Under the pieces are notes generated by a model, which ran no database searches, was not told where the DNA came from, and saw nothing but the letters and a program-made list of their open reading frames with translations. Below, piece after piece: positions 15,303 through 24,781 of a stretch of DNA of 64,000 nt. The DNA comes from Candidatus Auribacterota bacterium (lineage in GTDB: Bacteria; Auribacterota; JAFGBW01; JAFGJP01). The stretch spans positions 25,066-89,065 of the forward strand of contig JAGLFH010000001.1 of the NCBI GenBank assembly GCA_023144635.1, given 5' to 3'. The position numbers were made by a program, and so were the translations under genes. Every line of letters begins with the position of its first letter. Position 1 is the first letter of the stretch.

Positions 15303-17027
15303 TTATTCATTTATATTTTCATTTACTGCAATTTTTTTAAGCTTTTTTTCCTCTTCAATAATTGAATAGATCTTGATTGTTCTAGATTGTGCACCTTTTG
15401 ATATCTTCCAAAACCAGCCTTTGCTATCCCAGCATTGTGCAAAGGGATATTCTTTTGTTATCTTTGAAAATATAGTTATTGATTCATTATATTTTTTTTG
15501 TTCTAAAAGAACTTCTCCTAATATGAAATAACATGTTGCAACATCATTTAACGCCCAGTAATTAAAGGCGCTGTCAAAGGGGGCAAAGTTGCTTAAAGAT
15601 GCTTGTTGCTCTTTTGCATCTTTTTCATATATTGAAATACATTTTTTAGTAAATATAATAGCTGCTGGAAGGTCTCCCATTTCATATGATTGCCAGGCTT
15701 TTGTCGTTAATGTAAGAGAAGTGTAATCACCGAAATCTATGCCGGATGTCATTACAAGCAGTTGATCCTCTGATGCTTCTTTTATGCTCCAGAACCAGCC
15801 TCTTGGATCCCAGCATTTTGCATCAGGGAAATTCATTATGATTTTACTAAAAGCATTTTTAGCTTCCTTGAATTCACCCTGGTTATATAGATTTTTTGCT
15901 AAAATAAAATAGCAAGCAGCAACATCATTTAAGGCCCAGAAAGCATGAGGAGATTCTTCTTTTAAAGATGATGTTGTTAATAATGATCTTTGCTGCTCTT
16001 TAGCTTTTTTCTCATACAAAGAAATGCATTTATTTGTATAGATCTTTAATTTATTCATATCATTATTTTCTAATGCCTTCCAGGCATTTGTCGTTAAATT
16101 GACTGATTTATAATCCTCAAAATTTACATCTGCTTTTTCTGAAAAAATATGGTCAGCTGCAGCCTTTCCAACATTCCAGAAGCCTTGTCTCGGATCCCAG
16201 CACATAGCATTTGGAAAGGTGCTGATAATATACTGAAAATATTGGTTAGACCTTTCCTTTTCATCCATTTTAAGTAATGAGCTTGCTTTTAAAAAATAAC
16301 ATACGGCAACATCGTTTAATGCCCATTTAATAAATATTTCATCGTCATTCAGTTTTTTTGAAGGATCGATGTTTTTCTGTTGTTCTAGAGCGGTAGGTTC
16401 ATAAAGACCAATACATTTATTAACATAGATAAGTGTAGAAATATAGTCCTGCTTATTAAAAGTATTCCATGCTTTACTGGTAAGCGAGACAGATGAATAA
16501 TTACCAAAGACAACACCTTTCTCCATTTCTATTAATTGATCTTTTGCGGCATCTGCTACTTTCCAAAATATATTCAGTTCAGGCTCCCAGCATTGAGAGA
16601 ACCCATAATTTTTTATGATCATAAGAAAGATTTCTTTAGCTTCATCGTCCTTATCAATATTTAAAAGAGATTTACCCTTTATAAAAAAGCATGTAGCAAC
16701 ATCATTTAATGCCCAGTAGCTATTAGCTGTTTCGCTAGGGTAGTAGGTTAGTGATTTTTGTTGCTGTTTTGCTTGATTATTAAAAATACTTATGCATTTA
16801 TCAGTTAGTTTTATTGCTTGAGTAAAATTTTTTGCCTCAAGCATCTTCCATGCTTTTAGGGTAAGTGATCTTGATGAGCCGGAATCATTTGCTTTAGGAT
16901 TTTGTGGTTTAATTGTGATGTATCTGTATTCTTCGGCAAAATTAGTGGAAGGGCATAGTAAAGTTATAAAAAATAGAAAAATATAGATTACTATTTTACT
17001 AAGAGGTGTCATATTTCTACTTAACAT
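15303..17027 (-). CDS. Secreted four-repeat protein, paralogue 2
   Basis: Same architecture as the 13327 gene: signal peptide (SKIVIYIFLFFITLLCPSTN then FAEEY), then four repeats with KAWKMLEAKNF, YWALNDVATCFFIKG, QCWDSKGWFWK and relatives. The repeats are more divergent than in paralogue 1 (for example NIFWKVADAAKDQ and RQGFWNVGKAA). The frame stays open to an ATG at 17228, but I place the start at 17027 (or 17012) because those put a signal peptide at the N-terminus and leave both upstream operator palindromes outside the gene. An ATG at 17186 has the better ribosome site (AAGGA), so the start is unsure. Confidence 0.75.
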   Translation of the reverse strand: MLSRNMTPLSKIVIYIFLFFITLLCPSTNFAEEYRYITIKPQNPKANDSGSSRSLTLKAWKMLEAKNFTQAIKLTDKCISIFNNQAKQQQKSLTYYPSETANSYWALNDVATCFFIKGKSLLNIDKDDEAKEIFLMIIKNYGFSQCWEPELNIFWKVADAAKDQLIEMEKGVVFGNYSSVSLTSKAWNTFNKQDYISTLIYVNKCIGLYEPTALEQQKNIDPSKKLNDDEIFIKWALNDVAVCYFLKASSLLKMDEKERSNQYFQYIISTFPNAMCWDPRQGFWNVGKAAADHIFSEKADVNFEDYKSVNLTTNAWKALENNDMNKLKIYTNKCISLYEKKAKEQQRSLLTTSSLKEESPHAFWALNDVAACYFILAKNLYNQGEFKEAKNAFSKIIMNFPDAKCWDPRGWFWSIKEASEDQLLVMTSGIDFGDYTSLTLTTKAWQSYEMGDLPAAIIFTKKCISIYEKDAKEQQASLSNFAPFDSAFNYWALNDVATCYFILGEVLLEQKKYNESITIFSKITKEYPFAQCWDSKGWFWKISKGAQSRTIKIYSIIEEEKKLKKIAVNENINE

Positions 17028-17111
17028 ATATTTACTGAAAAGTGAAGGGGCTTTTATTAAAGAATTAAAGAGTCCTGTTAAAACCTTTTTATAAGTAAAA
17101 AATGAAATCAA

Positions 17112-17125
17112 TGCAATCGTTTGCA
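17112..17125. promoter_or_regulatory. LacI-type operator palindrome 5
   Basis: TGCAATCGTTTGCA, upstream of the chosen start of paralogue 2. If translation began at 17186 or 17228 it would lie inside the coding region. Confidence 0.5.
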
Positions 17126-17213
17126 ATACTTTCAAAATAAAGCTAATATTTGTTAAGTTATTGATGTTATATAAGTTTGCATTCATTTGATGTATCCTTA
17201 AAATTCTAAATTC

Positions 17214-17227
17214 TGCAATCGTTTGCA
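17214..17227. promoter_or_regulatory. LacI-type operator palindrome 6
   Basis: TGCAATCGTTTGCA, identical to palindrome 5 and 102 nt from it. The rest of the gap to 17485 shows no gene and presumably holds the promoter of paralogue 2. Confidence 0.55.
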
Positions 17228-17484
17228 TGTTTTAAATCTCAAATTTATCATTACTATAGTATATTACAAAAAAAATGTGATGTCAAGGCCATTTTGTGAT
17301 TTAGTTAATGTTTTTAAATTAAAATGTTATATATAAATAATACTGATTACATCAATTATTGGGTAACATCATTGATGCAGGATGGGGTTAAAGTGAGCAT
17401 TTTGACAAAAATAAGTGTAATAATCTACAAATGAACAATTTTTATTTTGGATTCTGTAGGCTTTTTATTAAATTTTGTTGGTTT

Positions 17485-19095
17485 CTATTTTTTAGAAGAC
17501 ACCTTTTTGTATTCTGAACGGGCTGCCACAGCTATTTTCCAGTAAAATCCCTTTTTATCCCAGGCTTGTGCAAAAGAGTACTTATCAAGAACTTTTTTGA
17601 AAGAATCTGCAGATTTTTTCCACATCATTTTTTCCTGATAAGCTTTCCCCATAATAAAATAACATGTTCCTACATCATTTAGGGCCCAGTATTCTTTTGC
17701 TGCTTTTTTTCTTGGAAAAGAAGAAAGAGAACTTTGTTGTTTATCAGCTTCTTTTGAATAAGAACTTATACATTTTTTAGCAAATATAAAAGCAATATCA
17801 TGTTTTCTCTCATTAAGAGCTTCCCATGCTTTTCCTGTTAAATATGCAGATGTCGAGTCACCAAAGTCAATACCTGTTTCCATCATAATTATCTGGTCCT
17901 TCGCGGCTTCAGATACGCGCCAGAACCATCCGCTTGTATCAAAACATTGAGCATATGGAAAAAGTTTAATTATTTTATTATAAATTTTCTTTGCTTTATC
18001 ATTTTTTTTCTGTTTTTGAAACCCTTTTGCTTTTATAAAATAGCAGGTTGCAACGTCATTTAATGCCCAATTTTTATGAACATCATCACCTGTCGGAAGA
18101 CTTTTAAGTCGTTTCTGCTGAGCTTTTGCATGTTTTTGATACATTTTTATGCATTTATTAGTGTAGATATCCAGCACCTTATAATTTTTTGCTTCAAAAG
18201 CTTGCCATGCTTTCCCTGTTAATTCATTTGATTTGTAATGTCCAAAATCAATGTTATATTTGATCATTAAAAGCTCGTCACCTGCAGCATCTGCAACTTT
18301 CCAAAAATATCCTTTTGGATTCCAGCATTGTGCAAATTGATAATTGTTTAAGATGTCCTCAAAGAGCTTTTTGGCTTTTTCTTTCTTTTTTTGCTTTAAA
18401 AGTATTTTACCTTTTATGAATTTACACGTTGTCACATCATTAAGTGCCCAGTAGTTAAAAGCAGTTTTCTTTTTAGCAAAAGAGTTAAGTGATGCTTGTT
18501 GCTCTTTTGCTGTTTTATCATATATTTCAATACATTTATCTATGTAGATAAATGCTTTTTTATTTTTATTACTTTTGAATGCCTTCCATGCACTTTTTGT
18601 AAGGTTTTCAGATTTATAATCCCCAAAATCAATATTTTGCTTTATTGAAATTATCTGATCTTTGGCAGCAGTTGTCACTTTCCAGAAAAACTTTCCTCCT
18701 TCATCCCAGCTTTGAGCATACGGGAAAAGATCTATAACATCCTGAAAAATCCTTTTTGCTTCACTTTTGCGGTTCATCTTTTGCAAAGCCTTACCTTTTA
18801 AGAGAAAACAAGCTGCTACATCATTAAGAGCCCAATAAGATGCTGCTTCATCTTCTGGTGCAAAATCAGAAAGGGGTCTTTGTTGCTCTATTGCTTTTTC
18901 TGAATACTCAGAGATACATTTTTCTGCATAAACAATTGTGTTCTTATATTTATTCTTAAGAAAGGCAAGAGATGCCTTTTCATAAAGTACTGCTGATGAA
19001 CCATCTCCAAAATCATATTCTTCAGCATAAAGATTTGAAAAGGAATATAGAAAACAAAAAGAGAGCAGAAAAAAAAATAACAGTATTTTTTTCAT
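17485..19095 (-). CDS. Secreted four-repeat protein, paralogue 3
   Basis: 536 residues from ATG 19095, with AGGAG 6-7 nt upstream (an in-frame ATG at 19128 lacks a site). The signal peptide KKILLFFFLLSFCFLYSF is followed by NLYAEEYDFGDGSS, a mature N-terminus very like that of paralogue 1. Four repeats with YWALNDV, KNWALNDVATCYFIKAKG and DTSGWFWRVSEAAKDQ follow. It is unusually Lys-rich. No operator palindrome of the 14-nt type is seen upstream, so it may be controlled differently from paralogues 1 and 2. Confidence 0.8.
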   Translation of the reverse strand: MKKILLFFFLLSFCFLYSFSNLYAEEYDFGDGSSAVLYEKASLAFLKNKYKNTIVYAEKCISEYSEKAIEQQRPLSDFAPEDEAASYWALNDVAACFLLKGKALQKMNRKSEAKRIFQDVIDLFPYAQSWDEGGKFFWKVTTAAKDQIISIKQNIDFGDYKSENLTKSAWKAFKSNKNKKAFIYIDKCIEIYDKTAKEQQASLNSFAKKKTAFNYWALNDVTTCKFIKGKILLKQKKKEKAKKLFEDILNNYQFAQCWNPKGYFWKVADAAGDELLMIKYNIDFGHYKSNELTGKAWQAFEAKNYKVLDIYTNKCIKMYQKHAKAQQKRLKSLPTGDDVHKNWALNDVATCYFIKAKGFQKQKKNDKAKKIYNKIIKLFPYAQCFDTSGWFWRVSEAAKDQIIMMETGIDFGDSTSAYLTGKAWEALNERKHDIAFIFAKKCISSYSKEADKQQSSLSSFPRKKAAKEYWALNDVGTCYFIMGKAYQEKMMWKKSADSFKKVLDKYSFAQAWDKKGFYWKIAVAARSEYKKVSSKK

Positions 19096-19280
19096 TTTTA
19101 ACTCCTGAAAATAAAAATTATTTTGCAATGATGGATTTAACTTTCTTTAAAGATTAAACGACTATTAAAAGAACTTTTTATTTTTTAAAATTAAATTATA
19201 TATGTATTAAGCTGAACTATATATTTCGCAAGTTAAGTGTACCACAGATGTAAGGAATCAAATATTAACATTTAATGTAT

Positions 19281-19312
19281 GTCCGCCAAAGGCGGATCCG
19301 CCTTTGGCGGAC
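19281..19312. repeat. Perfect 32-nt palindrome
   Basis: GTCCGCCAAAGGCGGA and its exact complement form a self-complementary 32-mer, flanked by a further AACATTT/AAATGTT pair. It lies in the 409-nt gap 19096-19504 between paralogue 3 and the sugar permease, where I see no gene. Its core GGCGGATCCGCC recurs at 10079-10112. There is no T run, so it is more likely a dispersed palindrome or mRNA-stabilising hairpin than a terminator. Confidence 0.75.
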
Positions 19313-19504
19313 AAATGTTTAATGACGAAGCAGATGTAGTGCAATCAGCTTGCCTTCGGTAAAAAAAGCCGAAATAATCTATCTGTTTCCTTTAAAAAAA
19401 GCACGTATAAGAGTTGTTAATATATTTAAAACTGTTTTTTTAGTGATACTGATTAAAAAAATAATAAACAAATGTTTCTTTGGCTCTTTTTACAAAATAT
19501 AAAG

Positions 19505-20434
19505 TTAACCTTTAACTGCTCCAGCAGTAATACCCTTAATAATGTACTTTTGCATGCAAAGGTATAATATGACAATAGGAATTATCGTGATAGTCATTCC
19601 TGCCATTAAAACCGGATATTGAGTTACAACTGATCCTTGAAATTTCATCAAAGCAACTGGAAGAGGCATTCGTGAGATATCGCTGAAAATTAGATTTGCC
19701 CATAAGAACTCATTCCATATTGTCAATGCGTTAAATATAACTATTACACCTAAAGCTGATTTTGCAAGAGGAAGCGCTACATGCCAGTATACTCCGAATT
19801 TAGAGCATCCGTCTATTCTTGCTGCTTCTTCTAGTTCAGGAGGCATTTTGTCAAAAAATGTTTTAAGCATGTATATTGCAAAAGAAAGGTTCATAGCAAT
19901 TTGAGGCATAATGAATCCAAGGCGTGTATTAATGCCTATAATTGTTATATTTATAGGATCTTTTAAAAAAGAAAGTCCAATAAAACTTAGATCAATTGTA
20001 AAAGATGTAAGATCACCAAGCTTGTTTACCAATACATAAAGTGCAAGAAAGATACCAGGAATAGGTAACATCATATAAGCTAAAAATCCATAAAAAAGAA
20101 TATTTTTACCTGGAAATTCAAGACGCGAAAATGCATATGCAGCAAGTGATGAGACCAAAACAACTCCTATTATGACCGTAACAGTATAAAAACATGAGTT
20201 AAAGAAAGCTATTCCGAATTTACCTTCTATCAATGCTTTGGTGTAATTACTGATCTCAAAAGTTTTTGGTATGAGACCCATATCTTCAAAGATCATTTCC
20301 TGTGTTTTAAGTGATGAAGATATCATCCATGCAACTGGAAATATACATGTGATAGAAACCAGGATCAAAGAAAAATGTATCCCTATCGTTACAAAAGGAT
20401 TTTTTCTCTTTTTCAATATACTATAAGATTCCAT
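19505..20434 (-). CDS. Sugar ABC transporter permease, MalG-like (CUT1)
   Basis: A 309-residue permease with six membrane helices. The EAA loop is ELEEAARIDGCSKFGVYWHV then ALPLAKSA, where the ATPase docks. The C-terminus QKYIIKGITAGAVKG is the hallmark of MalG-type subunits. It partners the MalF-like protein 1 nt upstream. Specificity is probably for an oligosaccharide or polyol, set by the binding protein. No ATPase gene is in the cluster, so a shared MsmX-like ATPase is expected elsewhere. Confidence 0.92.
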   Translation of the reverse strand: MESYSILKKRKNPFVTIGIHFSLILVSITCIFPVAWMISSSLKTQEMIFEDMGLIPKTFEISNYTKALIEGKFGIAFFNSCFYTVTVIIGVVLVSSLAAYAFSRLEFPGKNILFYGFLAYMMLPIPGIFLALYVLVNKLGDLTSFTIDLSFIGLSFLKDPINITIIGINTRLGFIMPQIAMNLSFAIYMLKTFFDKMPPELEEAARIDGCSKFGVYWHVALPLAKSALGVIVIFNALTIWNEFLWANLIFSDISRMPLPVALMKFQGSVVTQYPVLMAGMTITIIPIVILYLCMQKYIIKGITAGAVKG

Positions 20435-20435
20435 A

Positions 20436-21353
20436 TTATAGATCTTTCTGCATGTGTTTAGATACTTTTATCTGAATCATTGAAAGGATAAGCAGCATTG
20501 CTCCAAAAACAAGTCCGCGTGCGCATGCGTATCCAAAACGGTTTTCTCCGCGCATCGAAGCCAGGATCCTTGTTATCGGTACTTCAGTATAGTACTCTGG
20601 TCCTCCATTTGTCATTGAAACGATAAGATCATATATCTGCATTGTCCCTAATATTGTTAAAATAGAAACCAGAATAAAAACCGGCATCATAAGAGGGCAT
20701 GTGATATGAATGAATTTATGCCATGTTTCGGCACCGTCGACTTCTGCTGCCTCATATAACTGTGAGTCAATGCTTTGGAGGCCGGCAAGAAGAATAATAA
20801 ATCCCCAGCCAAATCCGCGCCACATATGTATTATTGCAACGGAGTATAGAGCAGTATCAGGGTCCGCAAGCCATGCCATATTCTCAAAACGCGTAATACC
20901 TAAAAAAGTAAAAAGATGGTTTAAAAGGCCATGATGTCCGTTATATATCCATTGCCAGATAAGGCCTATGACAATTCCTGAAAGTACAGGTGGAAGAAAG
21001 AAGATAACTCTGTAGATATTGCCGCCTCTTATACCTCTATCTACAGCCATTGCAAGCAAAAGAGCAAGCACGTTTTGTATAGTCAAAGCAAGGATAGTTA
21101 TAATACCTGCATGCCAAACAGATTGCCACCAGAGTTTGTCATTTGTAAATATTTCAATAAAGTGTTTTATACCTATAAACTTTGCTTGGTCTAAAGGAGA
21201 TATTCCGTTCCATTCAAAAAAGCTGAGTTTTAGAATAAGAAATAACGGATACACATTAAAGAGTGAAAAAATAATAATAGCAGGTAAAACAAAAGAAAAG
21301 TTTCCAATTTTTAACTTATGGAATAATTTTTGTTTAACTTCTAAAGTATCCAT
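20436..21353 (-). CDS. Sugar ABC transporter permease, MalF-like (CUT1)
   Basis: A 305-residue permease with six helices. FVLPAIIIFSLFNVYPLFLI starts TM1; the EAA loop is LYEAAEVDGAETWHKFIHIT then CPLMMP. It pairs with the MalG-like protein to form the channel. It lies between the binding protein gene (38-nt gap) and the second permease (1-nt gap), a normal CUT1 order. Confidence 0.92.
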   Translation of the reverse strand: MDTLEVKQKLFHKLKIGNFSFVLPAIIIFSLFNVYPLFLILKLSFFEWNGISPLDQAKFIGIKHFIEIFTNDKLWWQSVWHAGIITILALTIQNVLALLLAMAVDRGIRGGNIYRVIFFLPPVLSGIVIGLIWQWIYNGHHGLLNHLFTFLGITRFENMAWLADPDTALYSVAIIHMWRGFGWGFIILLAGLQSIDSQLYEAAEVDGAETWHKFIHITCPLMMPVFILVSILTILGTMQIYDLIVSMTNGGPEYYTEVPITRILASMRGENRFGYACARGLVFGAMLLILSMIQIKVSKHMQKDL

Positions 21354-21391
21354 TTATTTATCTTTTTTTTTAAATTTGAAAAAAAAATTAA

Positions 21392-22702
21392 TTATTTTTT
21401 CATTAAACTTTTTTTAAGAGCCTGCACTTCATCAGCTACTTGGGTAGGTGTCTTTTTTTCAATAATAATTGCCTGAATACCTTTTGCGATCTTTTCAAGA
21501 ACCCTTGTATGTTCATAGAAATCCATCGTCTGAGGATGAAACATCTTGTCCATATCATCTACAAATTCGGCTAATAGACTGTCTGCTCCACCTTCGAATG
21601 TATTTTTATTAGATGGCAAATTGTTTGTTTTTTCGGCTAAAAAAATCTGCTGTTCTTTAGCAGTTATCCACTTAAGAAAGGCAACGGCAGCATCTCTCTT
21701 TTTTGATCTTGAATTTATGAAAAAAGATGAACCTGCTCCACCCTGTATCATTACAGGATTTTCAGGGTTTATCTTTGGAGGCAGCATTGTACCGTAATCC
21801 AGTTTAGGATTCATTCCCTTGTAGACATTAACAGACCATGAGCCGTTATATGTAATAGCAGCATCTTCCTGTGCAAAATATCTTTCTCCCTGTTTGTTGA
21901 CCATGCTGACTATTCCGCTTATAAAAAAGTTCTTATTTGACATTTCTTCAAAAAGTGAAAAGATCTTTATCCAGTCAGGATCATTATAAGGAACATCACC
22001 CTTAATCGTGTTTTCAAATTTTTCATATCCCATCAGATTAATTGCAAAACACGAAGTGAGGCTGTTAATAAGCCATATTTCTCCAAAACCTGCAACAAAA
22101 GGTGCAAAGCCTGCTTCCCTTATTTTTGCGCCAGCTTCAAGCAATTCTTCCCATGTTTGAGGTGGATTTTCAGGATCCAATCCTGCTTTTTTGAAAATAT
22201 CTTTGTTATAAAGAAGCTGAATATTTGTAACATCAATTGGAATACCGTAAATGCCCGGTTCTATATTAGAACGATTGTTTTTCTTAAATTCGTTTGTTTC
22301 AAGAGATTCATAAAAAAAAGTATTTCGCCATTTAGCATCATTTTCATCAAGATATGGTGTCATGTCAGGAACATAACCGGCACTTACAAAAATAGAAATG
22401 TCCTGTGATTCTCCCAAAATACCATAAATATCCGGTAAATTATTTGTTTGCGCTGCAGCTCTTACTTTTTGAGTATAAACATCTGATGGAGCATAAAGTT
22501 CAAATTTAACTTCCATTCCGGTCTGTTCCTCATATCTTTTTGCCAGTTCCTGAAATGTCTGATCACGGTCTGTCATCCAATGCCAAATAATTATGCTCTT
22601 AGAACTCTTTGCTGAAGTCCTTTTGCTGCAACCAATTATTAATGGCACGATCATAACCAGAACAAAGATACTCAAAAAATATCCAAAAAACCTTCTTTTC
22701 AT
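21392..22702 (-). CDS. Sugar ABC transporter substrate-binding lipoprotein
   Basis: A 436-residue family-1 solute-binding protein. The lipobox LIIGC puts the lipidated Cys at residue 25. The mature part begins IIIWHWMTDRDQTFQELAKR, and has the usual VPYNDPDWIKIF, AAITYNGSWSV and AVAFLKWITAKEQQ segments. In a diderm it is probably held at the periplasmic face. ATG 22702 follows AAGGAG at 9 nt and lies 20 nt after ptsI, so the transporter may be read from the pts/LPS operon. The ligand is not predictable. Confidence 0.9.
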   Translation of the reverse strand: MKRRFFGYFLSIFVLVMIVPLIIGCSKRTSAKSSKSIIIWHWMTDRDQTFQELAKRYEEQTGMEVKFELYAPSDVYTQKVRAAAQTNNLPDIYGILGESQDISIFVSAGYVPDMTPYLDENDAKWRNTFFYESLETNEFKKNNRSNIEPGIYGIPIDVTNIQLLYNKDIFKKAGLDPENPPQTWEELLEAGAKIREAGFAPFVAGFGEIWLINSLTSCFAINLMGYEKFENTIKGDVPYNDPDWIKIFSLFEEMSNKNFFISGIVSMVNKQGERYFAQEDAAITYNGSWSVNVYKGMNPKLDYGTMLPPKINPENPVMIQGGAGSSFFINSRSKKRDAAVAFLKWITAKEQQIFLAEKTNNLPSNKNTFEGGADSLLAEFVDDMDKMFHPQTMDFYEHTRVLEKIAKGIQAIIIEKKTPTQVADEVQALKKSLMKK

Positions 22703-22722
22703 CTTTACTACTCCTTTAATAA

Positions 22723-24483
22723 TTAAAATTTATATTGAAAAATCTCAGGTAAATATTTTTCAACACATTTATTTGCAAGTGAACTTATTTCCTCAGGAGT
22801 CTCCATTTTCATTATCCTGTCTACTACTTGTTTCATTTCGCTAAAATCAAGATTACGTATCAATGTCTTGATCTCTGGTATAGAAAACGGACTCATGCTG
22901 AGCTCGTCTATTCCCATGGCTACAAGAAAAACAACAGATGCCGGATCACCGGCCATCTCGCCGCACATACTTACTGTAATTCCTGCATCGTGAGCAGCAT
23001 CAATAACCCTTTTTACAAGGCGAAGTACAGCAGGGTGCATCGGATCATAAAGATATGCGATCTTTTCATTTACTCTGTCGACAGCAAGAGAATATTGAAT
23101 TAAGTCATTTGTTCCTATGCTGAAAAAGTCTACATGCTTTGCCATAATATCGGCAGTAATTGCTGCTGATGGGATCTCTATCATGGCTCCAACAGGCATG
23201 TTCTCATCAAAATGTTTGTTTTCTTTTTTTAATTCTTCTTTTGCCTCATCGAGAATTACTTTTGCTTGTTTTATCTCATTTATTCCGGATATCATTGGAT
23301 ACATCATTTTTACGTTTCCAAATTCACTGGCGCGCAGAATAGCTTTCAACTGTGTTTTAAATATATCGTGTCTTTCAAGGCAAAATCTTATTGCTCTCCA
23401 TCCTAGGAAGGGGTTCATCTCTTTTGGCAGCTGAAGGTGACTTAAAAATTTATCACCTCCCATATCCATTGTTCTTATTACAACGCTTTTAGGAGCCATG
23501 GCTTCAGCGGCTTTACGGTATGCTATGTATTGCTCTTCTTCAGAAGGAAGATCAGACCTGTTCATGTAAATGAATTCTGTACGATAAAGTCCGATTCCTT
23601 TTGCTCCATGACTTATAATTGATGGAATATCTTCCGGCATTTCAATGTTTGCTTGAAGAACAACAGTTTTCCCGTCTTTAGTGACGGACGGAAGGTCTCT
23701 TACAGATTCAAGATGCTTTTCATAGTCAAGGAACTGAAATTTTTTGTCTGTATAAAACTGTTTTGTGTTATCAGAAGGATTAACATAAACGATACCTTTA
23801 TTACCATCAATTATTATATCATCGCCAGTCAAAACCTGTTGGCTTAAATTATGTAAACCAACTACTGCAGGAATTCCGATAGAACGTGCCATAATGGCAG
23901 TATGAGATGTTTTCCCGCCTATATCTGTAGCAAAGGCAATTACATTGTCCTTATGCATAAGGGCTGTATCAGAAGGGCTTAGATCAAAAGCAATAACAAT
24001 GACCTCATCTTCGAGTGTACTTAGATCTTTTCTTCTTTTTCCAAGAAGATTATGGAGAACACGTTTACCTACATCTTGAATATCGCTAATTCGTTCTTTA
24101 AGATAATCATCTTCTATCTCTGAAAAAGCACGAACATATTTTTCCATTACATTTATGAAAACAAATTCTACATTTACTTTACTTGCTTCTATTTCCTTGA
24201 TAATTTCTTCTAAAAATGTCCTGTCTTCAAGAACCAGAAGATGTGCATTAAATATTTCGGCATGTGTTACTCCAATGCTGTCAGCTATTTTCTTTTGTAT
24301 CTCAGTTATCTCTCTGCGGGTTTCTATAAGAGCCTTTTCAAGCCTGACGATTTCAATAGGTATATCAGCTTCAGTCAGCTGTTTTTTGGTGATGGTGTCT
24401 TCTTCATGGTCAAAAACATATGTTTTACCGGCTGCAATTCCCGGTGAAACAGGTATACCGTGATATACTCTTTCCTCACTCAT
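22723..24483 (-). CDS. ptsI: Phosphoenolpyruvate-protein phosphotransferase (enzyme I)
   Basis: Transfers phosphate from PEP to HPr. It has the N-terminal HGIPVSPGIAAGK, the phospho-His motif GGKTSHTAIMARS, the PEP-binding domain with GIGLYRTEFIYMNR and SIGTNDLIQY, and CGEMAGDP near the C-terminus. Length (about 586) is normal. I start at ATG 24483 (MSEERVYHGI), which has GGAA about 6 nt upstream and sits 10 nt after the ptsH stop; an upstream ATG at 24516 would overlap ptsH. No sugar-specific EII gene is in the window, so the pathway may be regulatory. Confidence 0.95.
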   Translation of the reverse strand: MSEERVYHGIPVSPGIAAGKTYVFDHEEDTITKKQLTEADIPIEIVRLEKALIETRREITEIQKKIADSIGVTHAEIFNAHLLVLEDRTFLEEIIKEIEASKVNVEFVFINVMEKYVRAFSEIEDDYLKERISDIQDVGKRVLHNLLGKRRKDLSTLEDEVIVIAFDLSPSDTALMHKDNVIAFATDIGGKTSHTAIMARSIGIPAVVGLHNLSQQVLTGDDIIIDGNKGIVYVNPSDNTKQFYTDKKFQFLDYEKHLESVRDLPSVTKDGKTVVLQANIEMPEDIPSIISHGAKGIGLYRTEFIYMNRSDLPSEEEQYIAYRKAAEAMAPKSVVIRTMDMGGDKFLSHLQLPKEMNPFLGWRAIRFCLERHDIFKTQLKAILRASEFGNVKMMYPMISGINEIKQAKVILDEAKEELKKENKHFDENMPVGAMIEIPSAAITADIMAKHVDFFSIGTNDLIQYSLAVDRVNEKIAYLYDPMHPAVLRLVKRVIDAAHDAGITVSMCGEMAGDPASVVFLVAMGIDELSMSPFSIPEIKTLIRNLDFSEMKQVVDRIMKMETPEEISSLANKCVEKYLPEIFQYKF

Positions 24484-24493
24484 TATATATTTC

Positions 24494-24781
24494 CTATTCT
24501 TCTCCGAATTTATCATTTATCAGTTTTTCGATCTCCTGCAAAGCTTCCTTTGAATCAGGTCCAACTGATATTATGGTTATTTCAGAGCCCTTACCGGCAG
24601 CAAGCATCATCATACCCATGATGCTTTTCCCGTTAACTGCCTCACTGTTCTTTTCAACAGTAATGTCTGCTTCGAATCTATTAGCACACTTCACAAACAT
24701 TGCTACTGGCCTTGCATGAAGTCCAAGCTTATTCTGTATCGTGAACTTTTTTATTGTTGGTGTAAAATCTTCTGTCATCAT
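24494..24781 (-). CDS. ptsH: Phosphocarrier protein HPr
   Basis: A small phosphocarrier: NKLGLHARPVAMF has the enzyme-I-phosphorylated His (H22 from this start, equal to H15 of other HPr), and GKSIMGMMMLAAGKGSEI has the HPr-kinase Ser (S53, equal to S46). The constant offset of 7 shows a short N-terminal extension. ATG 24781 or the next codon 24778 is the start; neither has a strong ribosome site, and the gene overlaps the end of yvcK by about 53 nt, so translation is probably coupled. Confidence 0.93.
   Translation of the reverse strand: MMTEDFTPTIKKFTIQNKLGLHARPVAMFVKCANRFEADITVEKNSEAVNGKSIMGMMMLAAGKGSEITIISVGPDSKEALQEIEKLINDKFGEE

Noticed and set aside
17028..17228. N-terminal extension of paralogue 2
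   Set aside because: The frame is open, but it would place a second hydrophobic stretch ahead of a normal signal peptide and code across two operator palindromes; paralogues 1 and 3 have no such extension.
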